Of a stretch of 64,000 nt of DNA, positions 63,357 through 64,000 are shown piece after piece. Each line of letters begins with the position of its first letter. Position 1 is the stretch's first letter. Source of the stretch: VRUE01 sp963702705 (lineage in GTDB: Bacteria; Actinomycetota; Thermoleophilia; Solirubrobacterales; 70-9); the NCBI GenBank assembly GCA_963702705.1, contig CAVPDR010000007.1, positions 372,001 to 436,000 on the forward strand, read 5' to 3'. A program made the translations under genes and the position numbers. Below the pieces are notes generated by a model that had not been told where the DNA came from, did not search any database, and worked only from the letters and a program-made list of their open reading frames with translations.

Positions 63357-64000
63357 CCACCGAAACCCAGGCCCGCTCGCTCTTCGACCCCGAGATCCTG
63401 CGCCCGGCGCTGTTCGAGTCCCTGCGCAAGCTCGACCCGCGGGTGCAGGTCCGCAACCCGGTCATGTTCGTGGTCGAGATCGGCGCCCTGATCACCACCG
63501 TCGCCTGGCTGATCCAGGTCTTCGGCGGCGGCCCGCTCGGCGGCGGCCACGAGCCCGCCTGGTTCACCTTCAGCATCACCGTCTGGCTCTGGCTCACCGT
63601 CGTCTTCGCCAACCTCGCCGAGGCGCTGGCCGAGGGGCGGGGCCGCGCCCAGGCGGCGAGCCTGCGGGCGATGCGAACGGAGACCACCGCTCGCCTGCGC
63701 GACGGCGGCGAGAAGCCGGCCTCCGAGCTCGTCCGCGGGCGACGTCGTCGTGGTCGAGGCGGGGGAGGCGATTCCCGGCGACGGCACCGTGATCGAGGGC
63801 ATCGCCTCGGTCGACGAGTCGGCGATCACCGGCGAGTCGGCGCCGGTGATCCGCGAGGCCGGCGGCGACCGCAGCGCCGTCACCGGCGGCACCAGGGTGC
63901 TCTCGGACCGGATCGTGGTCGAGATCACCCAGGAACCGGGCAAATCCTTCCTCGACCGGATGATCGCCCTGGTCGAGGGGGCCGAGCGGCGCAAGACGCC
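63353..64000 (+). CDS. kdpB: Potassium-transporting ATPase ATP-binding subunit KdpB (partial, apparent frameshift)
   Basis: P-type ATPase N-terminal part, cut by the window end. First frame MTTETQARSLFDPEILRPAL ... FANLAEALAEGRGRAQAASL; from about 63740 the protein continues in the next frame as GDVVVVEAGEAIPGDGTVIE and SVDESAITGESAPVIRE (actuator TGES) to MIALVEGAERRKT. One extra G near 63738 explains the break. ATG overlaps the kdpC stop as ATGA. Confidence 0.9.
   Translation, partial: MTTETQARSLFDPEILRPALFESLRKLDPRVQVRNPVMFVVEIGALITTVAWLIQVFGGGPLGGGHEPAWFTFSITVWLWLTVVFANLAEALAEGRGRAQAASLRAMRTETTARLRDGGEKPASELVRGRRRRGRGGGGDSRRRHRDRGHRLGRRVGDHRRVGAGDPRGRRRPQRRHRRHQGALGPDRGRDHPGTGQILPRPDDRPGRGGRAAQDA

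Overview
The window is high-G+C chromosomal DNA with actinobacterial organisation. Enolase is followed directly by a DivIC/FtsB-type septation gene, Mfd has a full TRCF architecture, Kdp has a KdpD/KdpE pair, starts are often GTG or TTG, and cistrons often overlap as ATGA, GTGA or TTGA. Large GT-C and penicillin-binding proteins, a class I (DhnA-type) fructose-bisphosphate aldolase and low-G+C secreted proteins would fit a deep-branching soil actinobacterium of the Thermoleophilia/Solirubrobacterales type. That placement is inferred from gene content and style; no rRNA gene is present.

Layout. 1-13.7 kb is mostly housekeeping: ABC1-family kinase, ribosomal protein bL25, peptidyl-tRNA hydrolase, crotonase, GMC oxidoreductase, polysaccharide deacetylase, Mfd, a membrane-anchored parvulin, enolase and DivIC. 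13.7-24 kb holds a GT-C membrane protein carrying three in-frame palindromic repeats, a thermonuclease, a methyltransferase, aldolase, a rhomboid-like pseudoprotease, a UPF0173 hydrolase, an R2-like di-metal oxidase and a sigma factor fused to an anti-sigma domain. 24-27.4 kb has tRNA-Leu, a thiamine-diphosphate enzyme, Ppx/GppA and initiator tRNA. 27.4-33 kb is an accessory zone: a small island bounded by the tRNA-fMet gene and a decayed copy of its 3' half, a VapBC pair, several broken genes and a low-G+C secreted protein. 32.9-37.3 kb carries Mug, a PLP enzyme, DUF1801, an esterase, a VOC protein and DUF2855.

37.5-42.4 kb is the most unusual part: five tightly packed genes encoding a SAMHD1/dGTPase-like HD protein, an ImmA/IrrE-type zinc peptidase, a stand-alone CYTH triphosphate-tunnel protein, a small unknown protein and a polytopic membrane protein. 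I propose it as a candidate nucleotide-centred conflict or stress system; its function is inference.

42.4-53.8 kb holds a Baeyer-Villiger-type monooxygenase with an NAD(P)H:FMN reductase-like partner, a cyclase-family hydrolase, a 5'-3' exonuclease, CMD and SDR proteins, an ABC-2 transporter, a STAS protein, a biotin-dependent carboxyltransferase, and a cupredoxin followed by a Tat-exported multicopper oxidase. 53.8-64 kb has a second low-G+C secreted protein, glyoxalase, a class A PBP, and kdpD-kdpE followed by kdpF-kdpA-kdpC-kdpB, cut by the window end.

Two window-wide patterns stand out. First, three downstream genes (pth, the cyclase, the multicopper oxidase) lack an ATG/GTG/TTG for their conserved N-terminus and lie in the same frame as the gene before them, separated by one stop codon. 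Second, apparent single-base insertions break kdpA, kdpC, kdpB and an ABC permease, which looks more like sequence error than decay.
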